Assembly: GCA_023382655.1 (NCBI GenBank)
Contig: JAHDWK010000014.1
Location: 62,001 to 126,000 of the forward strand
Length of the DNA stretch: 64,000 nucleotides
Origin: Anaerolineae bacterium
GTDB lineage: Bacteria > Chloroflexota > Anaerolineae > Promineifilales > Promineifilaceae
Reading direction: 5' to 3'
Every line of letters begins with the position of its first letter. The stretch's first letter is position 1. Below the pieces are notes generated by a model. It was not told where the DNA came from. It saw nothing but the letters and a program-made list of their open reading frames with translations, and did not search any database. The translations under genes were made by a program, and so were the position numbers. Positions 50,576 through 59,532 of the stretch are shown here, piece by piece.

Positions 50576-52804
50576 TTAGGTCCAACGCTGCCGGTAGACT
50601 TCAATCACATTGGGCAGGGTTTCAAATTTTTGCATCAACCAGTTGAGCTGTTCCAGACTGTTGACCTCAACTTCCAGAAAAACGGTAGTAATGCTGCTGG
50701 CTGTGGTTGTCTTGGCGCGGGGACTGTTTATTTTTTGCCCGCGCAAAATGTTGACGATGTCTTCGATCAAACCGGGGCGGCGATAGGCTTTGATGACAAT
50801 GGGAATGGGATAATTTTCTGACTCCATGCCCCAGGCAACGTCTATCAACCGTTCGCGTTCGGTCAGGTTTTCCAATTCTTTACAATCGCGCCGGTGGATG
50901 GTAATGCCCTGCCCACGAGTAATAAAGCCGATGATGGGTTCGGGGGGGATGGGCTGGCAGCAACCGGCCATTTTGGTGGCTAAACCACCGACACCTTGCA
51001 CGGTGAGTCCTTTGGTTTTGGTGGGTTTGGGTTGGAGCAACGGCCGTAACTCATCATCCGGCTTCAAATTGCTCTGCATCAGGGCAATGGCGCCGCTGAT
51101 CTGTGTGCTTTGAATGTCGCCGAAACCCACTTTCGCCAGAAACACCTCCTCATCTTTATATTTGAGCGCGTGGGCAATGTCCGCTACCGTGTAAACGGTA
51201 CTCAGATTCAAACGCCGTAGTTCGCGTTCTACGACGGCGCGGCCTTGTTGGATGTTCTGTTCCCGCTCCTGATTGCGGAACCACTGGCGGATTTTGCTGC
51301 GGGTGCGTGCCCGGCCGGTGTAACCCAGCCCAGGATTCATCCAGTCGCGGCTGGGGCCGCCCCGTTTGGCCGTAATAATCTCGACCCGGTCTCCCGCCCG
51401 CAGGCGGTAGTCCAACCCCACCATTTTGCCGTTAACCTTTGCTCCCCGGCAGCGATGGCCTACTTCGGTGTGAATCTGGTAGGCAAAGTCAATGGGGGTG
51501 GAGCCGGCCGGTAGGTCAATCAGGTCGCCTTTGGGGGTGTAAGCATAGATGCGGTCAGCCAGGACTTCGGTGGCCAGCATTTCGGCATCGCTGAGTGAAC
51601 CATCGGTGTCACGCAAGGCAGCCAGGGTATCGCGCAGCCAATGGAGACGCCGCTGGACGGAAGAGGAGACATGAACGCCATCTTCTTCTTTGTAGGCCCA
51701 ATGAGCGGCTACCCCTTTTTCGGCTTCTTCGTGCATGCGCTGGCTGCGGATTTGCACTTCCAGTTTGTAGCCAGTTTTGGGGTCTAGCACGGCCGTATGC
51801 AGCGATTGGTAGCCGTTTCCTTTGGGCGCGGCAATGTAGTCATCAAATTCACGGGGGATGGGTTTCCACAAACTATGCACCAGCCCCAGCACCAGGTAAC
51901 ACATGGTGCGGTCAATATCTTCCTTCTCTTTGAGCGGCAACTTTGCATAGGCCGTCGGGTGGGACGGCCGTAAAATTACCCGCAAGGCCTGCACATCATA
52001 AATCTCATCAAAATCCACATTCTTCCGCACCATTTTGCGGTGAATGGAGTAGATGTGTTTCGGTCGGCCCGTCACTTCTGCGTCAATGCCTAGCTCTTTG
52101 ATCTTGGCATGTAATTGGGCAATGCAATTTTCTATGTAATCGGCGCGTTGCGTGCGGCGGGAGGCCAGCTTGTTGGCAATTTCTTTGTATGTTTCTGGCT
52201 CCAGATAACGAAAGGCCAGGTCTTCCATTTCCCACTTAATTTGCCAGATGCCCAGACGGTTTGCCAGGGGGGCAAACACTTTCATGGCCTCTGTGGCAAT
52301 TTTCAGGCGCTCGTCCACCCCCAGTCGGCTCGCTTTGCGCAAATCCTGCAAACAGTCTGCCATGCGAATCAGAATGACGCGGATGTCAACTTCGGTGATG
52401 GTCAGGATGGCCCGGCGGATTTCTTCGAGTGTCGCCGCTTCAGTTTCGCGGTGCTTTTTATATTGCGCTTCTTCGGCGTAGGCATATAGATTTTGCAGGC
52501 CGTTGATCAGGCCGGCTACTTCGGCGCCGAACTGATTTTTTACTGTTTGCGGATCGATCTGGGTATGGGGGAGCAGGCAGTCGTGCAGCAGCCCGGCCAC
52601 AACAGTGGGGACATCACTTTCTAACTCTACCAGAATTTGGGCTACGGCAATGTCGTGGTCTATGTACGCTTCACCGGAATCCCGGCGACGGCCGTGATGT
52701 GCCCGTTCTGCAAAATCATATGCCTGGCGCACCTGCTGCGCGGCTTCACCGTTGGGCAGCAGCTCTAGCAGTTCTGCCAGACTGATAAGTGTCACCTGCG
52801 TCAT
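50576..52804 (-). CDS. relA: RelA/SpoT family (p)ppGpp synthetase, RelA-like
   Basis: 742 residues with HD-like domain, synthetase, TGS (DRIYAYTPKGDLIDLPAGST) and C-terminal ACT domain. In the HD domain the usual HDxxED is HDCLLP (LLHDCLLPHT), so the hydrolase residues Glu-Asp are lost. In the synthetase the loop before DYIAAPKGNGYQSLHT reads REFDD, the EXDD form known from synthetase-only RelA, rather than RFKD of bifunctional enzymes. It should therefore make but not degrade (p)ppGpp. Start: ATG at 52804, with TTG at 52816 as an alternative; an intrinsic terminator lies just upstream. Other SpoT-like hydrolases are not in the window. Confidence 0.9.
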   Translation of the reverse strand: MTQVTLISLAELLELLPNGEAAQQVRQAYDFAERAHHGRRRDSGEAYIDHDIAVAQILVELESDVPTVVAGLLHDCLLPHTQIDPQTVKNQFGAEVAGLINGLQNLYAYAEEAQYKKHRETEAATLEEIRRAILTITEVDIRVILIRMADCLQDLRKASRLGVDERLKIATEAMKVFAPLANRLGIWQIKWEMEDLAFRYLEPETYKEIANKLASRRTQRADYIENCIAQLHAKIKELGIDAEVTGRPKHIYSIHRKMVRKNVDFDEIYDVQALRVILRPSHPTAYAKLPLKEKEDIDRTMCYLVLGLVHSLWKPIPREFDDYIAAPKGNGYQSLHTAVLDPKTGYKLEVQIRSQRMHEEAEKGVAAHWAYKEEDGVHVSSSVQRRLHWLRDTLAALRDTDGSLSDAEMLATEVLADRIYAYTPKGDLIDLPAGSTPIDFAYQIHTEVGHRCRGAKVNGKMVGLDYRLRAGDRVEIITAKRGGPSRDWMNPGLGYTGRARTRSKIRQWFRNQEREQNIQQGRAVVERELRRLNLSTVYTVADIAHALKYKDEEVFLAKVGFGDIQSTQISGAIALMQSNLKPDDELRPLLQPKPTKTKGLTVQGVGGLATKMAGCCQPIPPEPIIGFITRGQGITIHRRDCKELENLTERERLIDVAWGMESENYPIPIVIKAYRRPGLIEDIVNILRGQKINSPRAKTTTASSITTVFLEVEVNSLEQLNWLMQKFETLPNVIEVYRQRWT

Positions 52805-52814
52805 GGTGTATACC

Positions 52815-52848
52815 AAAAAAAAAGGCGTTTCCCTCAGGTGGAGACGCC
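52815..52848 (-). terminator. Intrinsic terminator immediately upstream of relA
   Basis: On the minus strand GGCGTCTCC pairs with GGAAACGCC (one G-T or mismatch pair) with a seven-base loop, followed by nine T bases that end 10 bases before the relA ATG. It ends the upstream gene transcripts but also occupies the relA leader, so it may be a read-through switch. Confidence 0.88.
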
Positions 52849-52928
52849 CGTTTGTTTTATTTCAAGCCTGCCTACCATGCTATCGCTGGTAAGGGGTCAA
52901 ACGACAGATTCATCGGGATCGTTAATTT

Positions 52929-53297
52929 TTAAGTGGCGCTGCCGTTGGCCGATTCACCTGACTCCTGACTGGCGGCTTCATCGCTCTGGTTGTTGGCCTC
53001 TGTTTTGCCGCGATCCAGGACGATGCGTGCCTGGTCTTGAACTTGTTGGCGGGTTTGGGCTACCATCTCGTTGGCCCGCTCAGCATATTGTTGGCTGTAG
53101 GTGGCGGCGGCGTCCCGATAGTGATGTAGTTGTTCTTCGCCGGTATGCACCAATTGTTCACCTTTGGCGGTAATCTGGGCGCGTGTTTCGCGCCCGGATT
53201 GGGGGGCTAAAATGATGGCGGTGGCGGCGCCAATGAGGCCACCAATGACAAATCCGGCTAAAAAAGCGCCTAAATCGTTGGATGTATTTTCGCTCAT
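52929..53297 (-). CDS. YtxH-domain protein
   Basis: 122 residues. A single N-terminal membrane segment with a Gly-rich face (GAFLAGFVIGGLIGAATAIILAPQSGRETR) is the YtxH signature. The rest is a charged helical region (about 35-100). The family is linked to general stress in Bacillus; the role is unknown. GAGGTAA precedes the ATG. Terminator at 52815 follows. Confidence 0.85.
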   Translation of the reverse strand: MSENTSNDLGAFLAGFVIGGLIGAATAIILAPQSGRETRAQITAKGEQLVHTGEEQLHHYRDAAATYSQQYAERANEMVAQTRQQVQDQARIVLDRGKTEANNQSDEAASQESGESANGSAT

Positions 53298-53344
53298 ACT
53301 GTTTACCTCTTTTTTAGACCTGACAGTTTGGTCGGGTCTAAACT

Positions 53345-53845
53345 CTATTTGATATTTTTGCGTGGATTGCCAAACAGGGTTTTTAGCGCCTGCCCCAGGC
53401 CGGCAACCTGGGCGCGGGTGCGGATGGCCGGCCGTACTACATTTTCGCTGACGAAGTTGGTGGTGCCGCGCAGGGTGCTAACTGTTTCGTTGGTCTTTTC
53501 CAAAATGGGTTTAATTTCAAACTCTAGCATGTTAACCAGCCGGATCATCATGAGCAATAGGAGCAGGATGACTACGCCAAAGATGCATGATTCCAGGGCC
53601 AGGATGATGATGAGAATATCGCGGACGGCGGCAATGGTGGTGGCTTGTGTCTGGGCCAACCAGACGGTGAAGGCGACAAAGCCGATGAGCAGCAAGATGA
53701 CAATGCTGACGCCCAGGATAAGCACGGCCGTAGATGGCCCCCGCCGCGCCCGATTCTCAACTTCCACCGGTACGCCGGGCAGGTAATAGGGAACCCCAGG
53801 TGGTGTATGTTCTGTTTGCATCTGCTCAGGTAATTGTGTATTCAT
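53345..53845 (-). CDS. Hypothetical two-helix membrane protein
   Basis: 166 residues. Two membrane helices (about 38-62 and 75-102) are followed by a helical tail with LEKTNETVSTLRGTTNFVSENVVRPAIR, resembling the DUF948-type membrane proteins that often accompany YtxH proteins in stress clusters. N-terminal cytoplasmic tail is Pro-rich. Upstream of and co-oriented with the YtxH gene. Confidence 0.6.
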   Translation of the reverse strand: MNTQLPEQMQTEHTPPGVPYYLPGVPVEVENRARRGPSTAVLILGVSIVILLLIGFVAFTVWLAQTQATTIAAVRDILIIILALESCIFGVVILLLLLMMIRLVNMLEFEIKPILEKTNETVSTLRGTTNFVSENVVRPAIRTRAQVAGLGQALKTLFGNPRKNIK

Positions 53846-53932
53846 GCTGGTATCCTGATGATTAGTATATCATCCTTAGGGGCAAGTGGCACATGGAGGA
53901 TAATCGCCGCACTGGTCGAGCGCAGGTGTTTA

Positions 53933-55447
53933 TTATGATGTTTTTACATTGCGCCAATCAGTAACCATATGCCAGGGATCGGGTTGGGCGGTGGGGTCGA
54001 CGGCTACGGCCGTGCCCATTTTCCCCTTACCCGCGCCATGCAGCAGTTCAAACACGGCCGTGCCCACCCATCCCGCCGCTGATGTCTCTGTGGCCGGCGA
54101 CCAGTCAGCCATATGCTCCGCCAGATAACCAGTGCTGGTGTGCCCCGCGCGGAAATGCGGCTCCTGCAAAATCGCCAGCAGGTAAGGGATGTTGGTGGTG
54201 ATGCCCAACACGGCCATTTCCCCCAGCGCCCGTTCCATCTTGGCAATGGTTTCACTCCGGTCAGCTCCCCAGGTAATCACTTTCGCCAGCATCGGGTCAT
54301 AGTAAGGGGTTATGGCCGTGCCCGCTTCAATGCCATCATCCACGCGCACACCAGGGCCAGACGGCCGTTGGTAATGGGCAATCTCGCCAATAGACGGCAT
54401 AAAATGGTTGGCCGGGTCTTCGGCATACACCCGGCATTCAATGGCATGGCCCCGCTGGCGAATGTCCGCCTGCGTAAAGGGCAGCGGCTCCCCGGCGGCA
54501 ATACGAATTTGCCACACCGCCAGGTCAAGCCCCGTCACCAACTCCGTCACCGGATGCTCCACTTGCAGCCGTGTGTTCATCTCCAAAAAGTAAAAATCCC
54601 CCTGCCCATCCACAATAAACTCCACCGTACCCGCATTGGTATAGCCCGCCGCCTGCGCCAATGACACGGCCGCCTGCGCCATCCGCTGCCGCAGCCCCTC
54701 ATCCTGAATAATGGGCGCCGGGCTTTCCTCGATGATCTTTTGGTGGCGGCGCTGGATGGAACATTCCCGCTCAAACAGGTGCAGCACACGGCCGTGCTCG
54801 TCACCCAACACCTGAATCTCCACATGGTGAATCTCGGTGAAATACTTTTCCACCAGGATATGGTCATCACCAAAAGCCGAGCGGGCTTCACTGCGCGCCG
54901 CCTGCACCGCCCCCGCAAATTCGTCCGCCAACCAGACCACGCGCATCCCTTTGCCGCCGCCGCCGGCGCTGGCCTTGATGAGGATGGGGTAGGGGATGTG
55001 GGCCACGGCCGTTTGTAATTCGGCCACACTCAACTCTGCCCCATCCACGCCAGGGGCCACCGGCACCCCGGCCTTAATCGCCAACTCGCGGGCGTTGGCC
55101 TTGCTGCCCAGGCTGGTCATCGCCTGCGGCGTGGGGCCAATGAACACCAGCCCCCGCCCGGCGCAGGCAGCCGCAAACGCCGCATTTTCGCTGAGAAAAC
55201 CATAACCAGGATGAATGGCTTGCGCCCCACACTGCCCGGCAATGCTCAAGATTTTTTCCTGGTTAAGGTAAGTGTCAGCGGCCGAGACCCCCGGCAGCCG
55301 GTACGCTTCATCCGCCAGCCGCACCCAGGGCGCGTCGGCATCGGCGTCAGAGTAAATGGCTACGGCCGTGACGCCCAATTCCCGGCAGGCCAGGATAATA
55401 CGGCGGGCAATTTCACCACGATTGGCAATGAGGATTTTGGTGAACAT
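53933..55447 (-). CDS. Biotin carboxylase (acetyl/acyl-CoA carboxylase subunit)
   Basis: 504 residues. It starts MFTKILIANRGEIARRI, with the ATP-grasp motif KASAGGGGKGMRVV (about 160-173), HHVEIQVLGDEHG, FLEMNTRLQVEHPVTE and a C-terminal extension of about 55 residues. Length and extension are closer to the alpha subunits of acyl-CoA carboxylases than to plain AccC, but no biotin-attachment domain (AMKM) is present, so a separate carrier protein is needed. It makes carboxybiotin with ATP. Not in an obvious fatty-acid cluster. Confidence 0.9.
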   Translation of the reverse strand: MFTKILIANRGEIARRIILACRELGVTAVAIYSDADADAPWVRLADEAYRLPGVSAADTYLNQEKILSIAGQCGAQAIHPGYGFLSENAAFAAACAGRGLVFIGPTPQAMTSLGSKANARELAIKAGVPVAPGVDGAELSVAELQTAVAHIPYPILIKASAGGGGKGMRVVWLADEFAGAVQAARSEARSAFGDDHILVEKYFTEIHHVEIQVLGDEHGRVLHLFERECSIQRRHQKIIEESPAPIIQDEGLRQRMAQAAVSLAQAAGYTNAGTVEFIVDGQGDFYFLEMNTRLQVEHPVTELVTGLDLAVWQIRIAAGEPLPFTQADIRQRGHAIECRVYAEDPANHFMPSIGEIAHYQRPSGPGVRVDDGIEAGTAITPYYDPMLAKVITWGADRSETIAKMERALGEMAVLGITTNIPYLLAILQEPHFRAGHTSTGYLAEHMADWSPATETSAAGWVGTAVFELLHGAGKGKMGTAVAVDPTAQPDPWHMVTDWRNVKTS

Positions 55448-55455
55448 AGCTTGTT

Positions 55456-55510
55456 TACCGTGATGCGTGATGCGTGAAGAGCTTCCGGTCACGTATCACG
55501 CATCACGTTT
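55456..55510. repeat. STRR-like tandem-word hairpin (GTGATGCGTGA words)
   Basis: GTGATGCGTGATGCGTGA pairs with GTCACGTATCACGCATCACG. Between the acetyltransferase stop and the biotin carboxylase start. Same word as 16131, 26447 and 57690. Confidence 0.9.
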
Positions 55511-55511
55511 T

Positions 55512-56321
55512 TCAATAAGTCCGGTTTCTGCGAATCCACCGCCGGGCAAAATCCACCGCCGGGCGCTGCAAAAACAGACGACACTCGGCCAACCCAACTT
55601 TGCCGGTGGTCACACTTTCTTCCCGTTCAAAATCGGCGCCCAGGGCGGCAAAATCGTCAGCGTCGTAGACGTAATCGGTGAACCATTTCCAGGTCTGACG
55701 GCCGTCTTCCATAATCGGCGCGCCCTGTCTTTCCGTCGCTACCACGCCGGAACGTACTTCACCCAGGTGAAATGAAGTGTTGTTACCATAGCCCACCCCC
55801 ATAAGCAGCACAGACCCGTCCAGATCATAAATGCGCGCCAGTGGTGACTGTTCGCCCAGCCCCATTTCCAGTAAATGATTGTCTGTCACGAATCTGGCCT
55901 GTTGCCCCCAGGCGGCAAATGAAGCCTGCGGGTGATCGCTGCGTACTACATCATGCCAACGGCGAAATGTTTCCGGGATAACGCCCATACCGCGTGTAGG
56001 CGTTACCGCCGGGTCATAGGCGGGCATGGTTTCCCGCACCGCTTCGTGCCACACCTCCGGGATGGGTGGGTTTTGCCAGTTGGCCGGGTCAGACAGGTCG
56101 CTGGAATGGGTGGGCATGACCAGTGTGCCCTGCGCCGTCAATACCTCTTGCAAGGCCTGAATAACGGCTACTGCGCCGCCAGGCACATACCCAATCTGGC
56201 TAAGGGACGAGTGAACGAGCAGTACCATGTCCGGCATTACCCCCAACCGGCGCAAATCCTGCGCCAAATGTTGGCGGCTAAACGGCTGCGGTGAACGGAA
56301 GATGACGGAGGCTTCGCTCAT
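55512..56321 (-). CDS. AAC(3)-family N-acetyltransferase
   Basis: 269 residues of the aminoglycoside 3-N-acetyltransferase fold. HSSLSQIGYVPGGAVAVIQAL, LVMPTHSSD, TRGMGVIPETFRR and VVRSDHPQASFAAWG are the family blocks. Many environmental members are not resistance genes, so resistance should not be assumed. It follows the CpXC gene by five bases and is followed by a repeat hairpin. Confidence 0.88.
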   Translation of the reverse strand: MSEASVIFRSPQPFSRQHLAQDLRRLGVMPDMVLLVHSSLSQIGYVPGGAVAVIQALQEVLTAQGTLVMPTHSSDLSDPANWQNPPIPEVWHEAVRETMPAYDPAVTPTRGMGVIPETFRRWHDVVRSDHPQASFAAWGQQARFVTDNHLLEMGLGEQSPLARIYDLDGSVLLMGVGYGNNTSFHLGEVRSGVVATERQGAPIMEDGRQTWKWFTDYVYDADDFAALGADFEREESVTTGKVGLAECRLFLQRPAVDFARRWIRRNRTY

Positions 56322-56326
56322 TTCGA

Positions 56327-57673
56327 TTACGAATTGACTAATCGAGACTGGATAGCCGCTTTAATGGCTTGCAAACGGCCGTTCAACTCTGGCTGCCCGG
56401 CCTGCGTGGATTGGGTGATGATCTGGTCAATCATCGCCACCAGTTCGGGCGAGAGCAGGTCACGGTTAGCGTCCAGGATGGCCGCTTCCTGGGCGGGTGT
56501 TTCTGCCTGTACCAGGTGGTTGATCAATTGAATTTCCGGCGGCATCTGGTCTTCCACCAGACCGATGATGGCTTCCTGGATTTCCGCCAGGGCGGCGGTA
56601 TCGGCCTGGCGACCTTTTTGTTCCGCTTCGGCCATACGCGCGGAGAGGACGTACATGAACGCTTCGTCCAATTTGTCGGCATGTTCGCGCACGGCCGTAG
56701 CCTTATCCGGCGCATCCAACAGCAGTTGTAGCGTCTGCGTAGCCTCGTCCAATACCTGCCGCGAGGCATTTTGCATCTCCTCAAAGATCTCCAGAAAGGA
56801 GGTGCGATATCGGGTGAGCCGGGCGGTAGTTGTTTTGTCGCCCTTCTTTTCGGCCGCTTCAATCGCGGCCGTCAGTTCGCCAAAAAACTCGTACCGCAGC
56901 GCTCCTTGCCCAGCCATCACCAATGACTGCACCACATCCTCATCTTCCTGGTTGGCGATGACATGTTGGGCCAATAGCTGCGGTGACAGGCCCCCCTGTT
57001 TTTTGGCATCCCGGCTGAGTTTGTGAATGGCAATCTGGCGTTGTTCCAGACGGCGGCCAACGGCCGTTTCCGTCATCAACCGCGCCCGCAAATTCGTCAG
57101 CGCCACCGTCTGCTTTTCGTCATTGGCCTGCGCCGCCGCATCCACAAAACTTTGCAGCATAGCAAAAAAGGTTTCGTCAATTTCCTTGATCCGCTCTTTA
57201 ATCAGGTAATCCTGTACATCCTGATCAGCCTGGACCAGGGTACGCAGCAGTTCCACCTGTTTTTGCTGGCGTTCAATCATCTCTTTGGTAATGCCTTCCG
57301 TTTCCAGCACTTTTTCCATGAACGTTTGCATGTTGATGATCATTTGTGGTTGCAGGATGTAGGCGCGCCGCTCTTCCGGCGGCAAGCTGTTTAAAGCATC
57401 CTGTGTCATCCGGCCGATCATCTGTTCACGCTGTACCTGATTCAGGTGCAATTCCTGCGGCAGGTAAATCATAAACAGTTCATGGTCGGCGTCATGGTAG
57501 GCCAGAATGGAAGACATTTGCCCGCCGGCGCCACAGTTGGGGCAAACGGCCACATTCAGCGAGCCGTTTAGCAAAAGTTGTTTCAATTCCGGGGTACGCC
57601 GGGCATCCACCAGTTGGTGAACTTCCGCCCGGTAGGGCGTGCCGCAGTTGGGGCAGGTGATTTGGGTTATCAT
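56327..57673 (-). CDS. CpXC domain protein with long helical region
   Basis: 448 residues. The N-terminal CpXC domain (about 1-130) has two zinc pairs CPNCG and CPNCG, with YHDADHELFMIYLP. The rest is helical with no known motif. It has no clear catalytic residue. CGGAGAACCAA precedes the ATG at 57673. It is five bases upstream of the acetyltransferase gene and probably co-transcribed; a longer in-frame start would run into a repeat. Confidence 0.85.
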   Translation of the reverse strand: MITQITCPNCGTPYRAEVHQLVDARRTPELKQLLLNGSLNVAVCPNCGAGGQMSSILAYHDADHELFMIYLPQELHLNQVQREQMIGRMTQDALNSLPPEERRAYILQPQMIINMQTFMEKVLETEGITKEMIERQQKQVELLRTLVQADQDVQDYLIKERIKEIDETFFAMLQSFVDAAAQANDEKQTVALTNLRARLMTETAVGRRLEQRQIAIHKLSRDAKKQGGLSPQLLAQHVIANQEDEDVVQSLVMAGQGALRYEFFGELTAAIEAAEKKGDKTTTARLTRYRTSFLEIFEEMQNASRQVLDEATQTLQLLLDAPDKATAVREHADKLDEAFMYVLSARMAEAEQKGRQADTAALAEIQEAIIGLVEDQMPPEIQLINHLVQAETPAQEAAILDANRDLLSPELVAMIDQIITQSTQAGQPELNGRLQAIKAAIQSRLVNS

Positions 57674-57689
57674 TTGGTTCTCCGTTTTT

Positions 57690-57742
57690 TGATGCGTGAT
57701 GCGTGATGCGTGACCCACTCAATCACGCATCACGTATCACGG
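57690..57742. repeat. STRR-like tandem-word hairpin (GATGCGTGAT words)
   Basis: Three tandem GATGCGT words face CACGCATCACGTATCACG. Between the histidine kinase stop and the CpXC gene start. Confidence 0.9.
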
Positions 57743-57744
57743 GT

Positions 57745-59340
57745 TTAATCACGTGGTAATGAAAAAGTAAACGTCGCACCGGGGCCGTCGGGGTTATTAT
57801 GGAACCAGATACGGCCGTGATGCGCTTCTACAATTGCCTTCGATAAATACAGGCCCAACCCGGTGCCTTCCGCCTTGCGGCTGAGGGCGTTGTCCAGGCG
57901 GGCAAACTTTTGAAAAATGCGGTGCTGCTGGTGGTCGGAAATACCGATACCGCTGTCCCGCACCGAGATGGTGACATGCTGCGGATGCACCTGCCCGCTA
58001 ATGACAATAGACCCACCATCCGGCGCATACTTCAGGGCGTTACTCACCAGATTGTTCAGCACCTGTGTCAGTCGCCGTTCGTCGCCCACCACCAGGGGGA
58101 AATCTTCGTCAAATTTCAAGATAAAACGATGGTTTTTGGCCTGGCTGCTAAATTTGCGGGTCACATTGGTGGCTATTTCCGGCAAAAACACATCATCGCT
58201 CATTTCCAGGTTAAACGTACCGGCTTGCAAACGGGATACTTCCAGCAGACTGTCAATCAGGTCGTTGAGATTATCGGCCTCTTCTTCGATGACGCTCAGG
58301 GAATCTTCCACAATTTCGGGCGACCAGTTAGCGTCCTGACGGCGCAGAGTACCGGCATACCCTTTGATGATGGAGACGGGCGTTTTCAGTTCGTGGCTGA
58401 CGACGGAGATGAAGGTTTTTTGTAGCGATTCTTCTTCGCGGTAGCGGGTGAGGTCGCGCACATTGGCGATGATGTCAGTCATACGGCCGTCGCTGTCCAT
58501 CAGTGGCGCGTAGGTGATGCCCAGGCTGATGAGGTTGCCTTCCATGGTGGGGTCGTTTTCCTGGTACGGCCGTAACAAATCCCCTTCCACATATAAATGC
58601 GCTGCGCCCGGCAAGGGCCAACCATTGGCCAGCGCCCCCTGCAAATCCATGGCTGTTTTCAGAGGGCGCCATTGGAAAATCTCATCATGGTGATGACCAA
58701 TGACGGAGGGAGACGGCCGTCCCGTCATCCGGCTCAACGCCTGGTTAAACACCGTAATACGCAGCGCCTGGTCCAAAATCATGACGCCATCCGCACTTTG
58801 CTCAATAATGGCATCCAACCGCTGCTTTTCCTGGTTCACCTGCTGGTACAGCCGGGCGTTGCGCACGGCAATGGCCGCCTGCTCGGCAAAACTGCGCAGC
58901 AGCATCTTCACATCCTGCGGCAAGTAATAGGCGCTGCCCGCCAGAAAAACATACACCACGCCTACCGCCTGTTCGCCACTGATCATCGGCAGGCGCACCA
59001 TTTGCGTCAGCCCCATGCTGGCGTCACGGCCGATCTTTTGCAGGCGGCGTGTCAATTCCGCTTCCTGCTCGGCACTGTCCAAGTCGTTGGGTAGATCGCG
59101 CAGCAGCGGCGCAAAGTGATCTACCAGGTTCACGGGAATCCCATATACAGCCGCCACCCGCAGCGTCTCCGTCTTGGCGTCACGCAGGGCAATCAATCCG
59201 GCCCGCCCGGATACCAGTTCCACCGACGACTGCAGAATAATGCGCAGCACATCATGCAAATCCAGCTCGGCCGTCAGTGCCCGCGAGATTGCCAACAGAT
59301 ATTCCCGTTGCAGGATGCGAATGTCTACCAGTTGTGCCAT
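57745..59340 (-). CDS. GAF-PAS sensor histidine kinase
   Basis: 531 residues. GAF domain (about 20-170), PAS (about 175-300, QSADGVMILDQALRITVFN), then HisKA SVVSHELKTPVSIIKGYAGTLR with His, and HATPase motifs LNNLVSNALKYAPDG (N-box), VRDSGIGIS and GTGLGLYLSK. No membrane segment, so it is probably cytoplasmic. No response regulator is adjacent. The start at 59340 is chosen because the repeat at 59341 lies directly upstream. Confidence 0.92.
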   Translation of the reverse strand: MAQLVDIRILQREYLLAISRALTAELDLHDVLRIILQSSVELVSGRAGLIALRDAKTETLRVAAVYGIPVNLVDHFAPLLRDLPNDLDSAEQEAELTRRLQKIGRDASMGLTQMVRLPMISGEQAVGVVYVFLAGSAYYLPQDVKMLLRSFAEQAAIAVRNARLYQQVNQEKQRLDAIIEQSADGVMILDQALRITVFNQALSRMTGRPSPSVIGHHHDEIFQWRPLKTAMDLQGALANGWPLPGAAHLYVEGDLLRPYQENDPTMEGNLISLGITYAPLMDSDGRMTDIIANVRDLTRYREEESLQKTFISVVSHELKTPVSIIKGYAGTLRRQDANWSPEIVEDSLSVIEEEADNLNDLIDSLLEVSRLQAGTFNLEMSDDVFLPEIATNVTRKFSSQAKNHRFILKFDEDFPLVVGDERRLTQVLNNLVSNALKYAPDGGSIVISGQVHPQHVTISVRDSGIGISDHQQHRIFQKFARLDNALSRKAEGTGLGLYLSKAIVEAHHGRIWFHNNPDGPGATFTFSLPRD

Positions 59341-59398
59341 AAAGATGTAATTGAGTAATTGCGTAATTACCCAATTACGCAATTACTTAATTGCCAGA
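59341..59398. repeat. STRR-like tandem-word hairpin (TAATTGAG words)
   Basis: TAATTGAGTAATTGCGTAAT faces ACCCAATTACGCAATTACTT. It forms the leader of the histidine kinase gene. Confidence 0.88.
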
Positions 59399-59532
59399 CC
59401 GGGAATTGTAACATAGCCCCTTTCCTGGTGCGACCACGATACTGCCAGTTATTCAGCCAGAAAAGTGTAAAATAATGGGCATATTCGGTGGGGCAGCCTG
59501 TATCGGGTTCTGACATGGTGTGGAGTATTAAG

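Noticed and set aside
55512..56321. Antibiotic resistance gene
   Set aside because: AAC(3)-fold proteins are common in environmental genomes without resistance; no mobile context is present, so only the family is reported.
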